From Floccifex porci (GTDB lineage: Bacteria; Bacillota_I; Bacilli_A; Erysipelotrichales; Erysipelotrichaceae): a stretch of DNA of 43,604 nt. Position 1 is the first letter of the stretch. Every line of letters starts with the position of its first letter. The position numbers and the translations under genes were made by a program. The DNA lies in NCBI RefSeq assembly GCF_009696175.1, contig NZ_VUMM01000014.1, positions 1 through 43,604 of the forward strand, in the 5' to 3' direction. Shown piece after piece: positions 42,101 through 43,604 of this stretch. The notes below the pieces were generated by a model. The model searched no databases, was not told the DNA's origin, and saw only the letters and a program-made list of their open reading frames with translations.

Positions 42101-43464
42101 TTAGAGCGGGTACTGTTGGAACGGTGCAGGAAAAAACAGCTTATGGTTACATTAAAGGATACGAAGAAGAAATGGGAATTGTGTCTGGTTATTCAGAAGC
42201 AAAACGCATTGATCTGGCAAAATGCTGTGAGGGAGTAAAGCGAACAACAGGGCAGCATCCTGGTGGTATTGTCGTAGTCCCTTTAGATATGGATGTTCAT
42301 GATTTTACCCCGGTTCAATATCCAGCCAACAATCCAAATGCAGAATGGAAAACCACTCATTTTGACTTTCATCAGATTCATGACAACATTTTAAAATTTG
42401 ATATTTTAGGCCATGTTGATCCAACGGCAATGAAAATGATGGAAAGAATTTCTGGAATTGATGTAAAGACCATTCCAATGAATGATAAAGAAACAATGTC
42501 CATCTTTTCATCTACAGATGCATTAAATATTGATTCGACACACTACAATCAGGTAACAGGAGCTGCTGGTCTTCCTGAATTCGGGACTCCATTTGTTCGT
42601 GGGATTCTGGAAATGACAAAACCGACAACTTTTGCAGAGCTTGTCACCATTTCTGGATTGTCACATGGAACCGATGTATGGCTGGGCAATGCGAAAGATT
42701 TAATTGACAATGGAACTTGTAAGCTAAATGAAGTAATAGGATGTCGTGACGACATCATGGTGGATCTGATTGGGTATGGACTGCCTTCAAAAATGTCATT
42801 TACTATAATGGAAAGTGTACGAAAAGGAAAAGGATTAAAGCCGGAATGGATCGAAGAAATGAAAAAGCATGATGTTCCAGACTGGTATATTGATTCTTGT
42901 CAGAAAATTAAATACATGTTCCCAAAAGCGCATGCGGTTGCTTATGTTATGATGGCTGTTCGTATCGCATGGTTCAAGGTTCATATGCCACTGGTTTATT
43001 ATTGCCAGTATTTCAGTATTCGCTGTGATGCCTATGATATACAGACAATGATTGCTGGAGAAGAGGCCATTCGACAAAGAATGTCTGACATTCGAAGAGC
43101 TCGAGAAGATAAAACGCAGAATGTATCCGATAAAGAAAATGCGATATATGACGTTCTGGAACTGGCTTTAGAAATGAGTTTAAGAGGGTATCGTTTTTCA
43201 AATGTATCCATCAATCGAAGTGCAGCCAATGAATTTATTCTGGATCCAGAGGATGATAAAGCCATTATTCCTCCATTTACAAGTTTAGATGGATTGGGAG
43301 ACAACGTAGGAAAGTCTGTTGTACAAGCCAGAGAGCAACGTCCTTTCTTATCAAAAGAAGATGTCTTAAAACGTACACAGTTGTCTAAAACTTTACTGGA
43401 TCGGCTGGATCAGATGGGCGCATTAGAAGGATTGGACGAAGAAAATCAGATGACATTATTTTAA
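39196..43464 (+). CDS. polC: DNA polymerase III PolC-type alpha subunit
   Basis: The 1422-residue replicative polymerase of low-G+C Gram-positive bacteria. In order: an N-terminal domain (1-175), an OB fold (about 180-275), PHP domain (WHVHSTFSEMDGV near 288), an inserted 3'-5' proofreading exonuclease (VVFDLETTG near 380 to about 555), the rest of PHP (to about 700), a four-Cys zinc site (CKKCQ near 887 and CPVCGS) and the polymerase with PDIDLNFSGDYQPK near 940 holding the catalytic Asp pair. Length is normal. I use ATG 39196, seven bases after aagg; ATG 39190 touches that site. It is the last gene of the operon and stops 18 bases before the IS copy, with no clear terminator. Confidence 0.97.
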   Translation: MSVWKILSSVLNPELESYLKNASFVENPKYHSIKRTLDLKINTDNVLPFDIYEQIVHQLKVHFQVHVNVYIQARKTSVSVDELYLYVEKIIEKNASLRCFRFLHPYMENETVCFSTKDDSRLIDLNKGLPQLQEECKAFGIHMDMKCMLVFDDDEIETNVIEIPEKPKEEKRTYAREAKVECKICELQVGMKNIVFEGHVFSLENKVLKSKKTLQQLYISDYEDAIIAKRFESARLPLEELESIKNGQTVRITGDVIYDTFLKCDTVMINKLETISESKRMDTAMEKRTEWHVHSTFSEMDGVCAIEEYIQTAYDWGMDAIGICDHQVVQAFPMAQHKIEALNKKNPNKPFKMLYGCEMLMVDPEYKIVYNNNHTRLEDATFVVFDLETTGLSQRLDKVIEFGAVKMKHREVLETKQVFINPERKIPASISSLTNIRQSDVDQAKTIDQVLPELLDFIKDSILVAHNATFDVGFMNAACKACGYKTLTNPVIDTLPLAYSLLDTKRYNLGSVCRHYGVGYDGEGAHRADYDARVLSQVLCHMMNDVGSDATLDTLQSLQKEDSFKKVRPSHVTVYAKNKEGLKELFELITLSHTKYLAYSSSSSEPRIIRSEIEEKYKNGNLLIGSSCQNGEIFELAHTRSEEELKEAMKFYDFIEIQPLACYKNLLDRNSINSIQDLKQILLFIIDAAKEMDKKVIASSDAHYVHPYQKRVRDVYINAKAIGNSRHPLYIYNDTKRKATSSPDQHLLTTNEMLDAFDWLDNDLAYEIVILNPNRLKELTEPIFPIKDKLYPPDIEGSDQKLRDICYETAHKVYGKDLPEIVEARLKRELDSIIGHGYYVVYYISHLLVKKSNDDGYLVGSRGSVGSSFVATMSGITEVNPLKPHYVCKKCQYHEFYEDEVGKSGFDLPDKICPVCGSVMRGDGQDIPFETFLGFEGDKVPDIDLNFSGDYQPKAHAYTKEVFGEDHVFRAGTVGTVQEKTAYGYIKGYEEEMGIVSGYSEAKRIDLAKCCEGVKRTTGQHPGGIVVVPLDMDVHDFTPVQYPANNPNAEWKTTHFDFHQIHDNILKFDILGHVDPTAMKMMERISGIDVKTIPMNDKETMSIFSSTDALNIDSTHYNQVTGAAGLPEFGTPFVRGILEMTKPTTFAELVTISGLSHGTDVWLGNAKDLIDNGTCKLNEVIGCRDDIMVDLIGYGLPSKMSFTIMESVRKGKGLKPEWIEEMKKHDVPDWYIDSCQKIKYMFPKAHAVAYVMMAVRIAWFKVHMPLVYYCQYFSIRCDAYDIQTMIAGEEAIRQRMSDIRRAREDKTQNVSDKENAIYDVLELALEMSLRGYRFSNVSINRSAANEFILDPEDDKAIIPPFTSLDGLGDNVGKSVVQAREQRPFLSKEDVLKRTQLSKTLLDRLDQMGALEGLDEENQMTLF

Positions 43465-43482
43465 AAAGAGCACATTTTGAAA

Positions 43483-43604
43483 TGAACCCCAAAAATTGGA
43501 CTTCCAATTAAGGAGGTTCATTTTCTTTATGGGAAAGCTTACAAGAGAACAAAAAATCGAAATTTACAAGAAACGAAAACAAGGAATATCATACAAGCAA
43601 TTAT
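43483..43604 (+). mobile_element. IS3-like element, partial right copy (cut by window edge)
   Basis: The sequence starts TGAACCCC and is identical, as reverse complement, to the left end of the window. It lies 18 bases after the polC stop codon. Five further bases outside the presumed terminus (tgaaa) are also shared by the two copies, so the real end could be slightly further out. The element may have brought the transcription end for polC. Confidence 0.75.
43529..43604 (+). CDS. IS transposase OrfA, N-terminal fragment
   Basis: From ATG 43529 the frame reads 25 codons identical to those of the left copy and runs off the window. aggagg lies 12 bases upstream, a little far for strong translation, as is common for transposases. 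It points away from polC. Confidence 0.7.
   Translation, partial: MGKLTREQKIEIYKKRKQGISYKQL

Noticed and set aside
1-43604. A 43-kb composite transposon between the two IS copies
   Set aside because: The segment holds essential chromosomal genes, and the ends look like assembly breaks at a repeat.

Overview
The window looks like chromosomal DNA of a low-G+C Bacillota, most likely a gut Erysipelotrichia-type organism. The basis is an A+T-rich sequence carrying PolC, RNase J, RecU, GpsB, a B-type RNase P RNA, a SEDS protein and class A PBP, with no outer-membrane genes. Both ends stop inside copies of one IS3-like element in opposite orientation (an identical 126-bp stretch), so the window is probably an assembly contig broken at a repeat. 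It is not a mobile unit, because it holds essential genes.

Layout. 0.1-3.6 kb: C69 dipeptidase, acyltransferase and a frameshifted HSL-type esterase. 3.6-4.7 kb: a wrecked surface-anchored phytase-like protein. 5.0-12.1 kb: a tightly coupled four-gene operon (dynamin-like GTPase, large HerA/DUF87 ATPase with a Ser/Gly/Thr-rich insert, nuclease toxin with three N-terminal FDPDNRI-like repeats, YezG/DUF600 immunity protein). 12.5-14.0 kb: small genes (DUF2200, a DUF1801 gene with a stop at codon 2, a zinc-ribbon protein, an unknown). 14.3-16.1 kb: adenine deaminase. 16.5-24.4 kb: a visibly more G+C-rich, minus-strand accessory region with a TetR regulator, oleate hydratase, radical SAM protein, DUF308 and TVP38-type membrane proteins (several broken), a metK fragment, a Fic protein and stray C-terminal gene ends. 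24.6-26.0 kb: tRNA-Arg(CCU), two degenerate tRNA-Arg copies, tRNA-Arg(CCG) and tRNA-Asn. 25.1-43.5 kb: conserved chromosome, including two Cof-type phosphatases, M42 peptidase, nitroreductase, PBP1, RecU, GpsB, RNase P RNA, sugar isomerase, metallophosphoesterase, RNase J, peptide deformylase, and a run SEDS protein-coaD-rnc-polC.

How the genes work together. The conserved right half handles cell-wall synthesis (PBP1, SEDS, GpsB), RNA processing (RNase J, RNase III, RNase P), replication and repair (PolC, RecU) and protein maturation (deformylase). The most interesting candidate for an undescribed system is the 5.0-12.1 kb operon. It has its own promoter, overlapping reading frames and its own terminator, and joins two large NTPases to a polymorphic-type nuclease toxin and its immunity protein. 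No known secretion genes sit beside it. I propose that the two NTPases deliver, store or trigger the nuclease and that the repeated N-terminal motifs are the adaptor; this is inference. A second theme is that several conserved genes appear to be transcribed without a leader.
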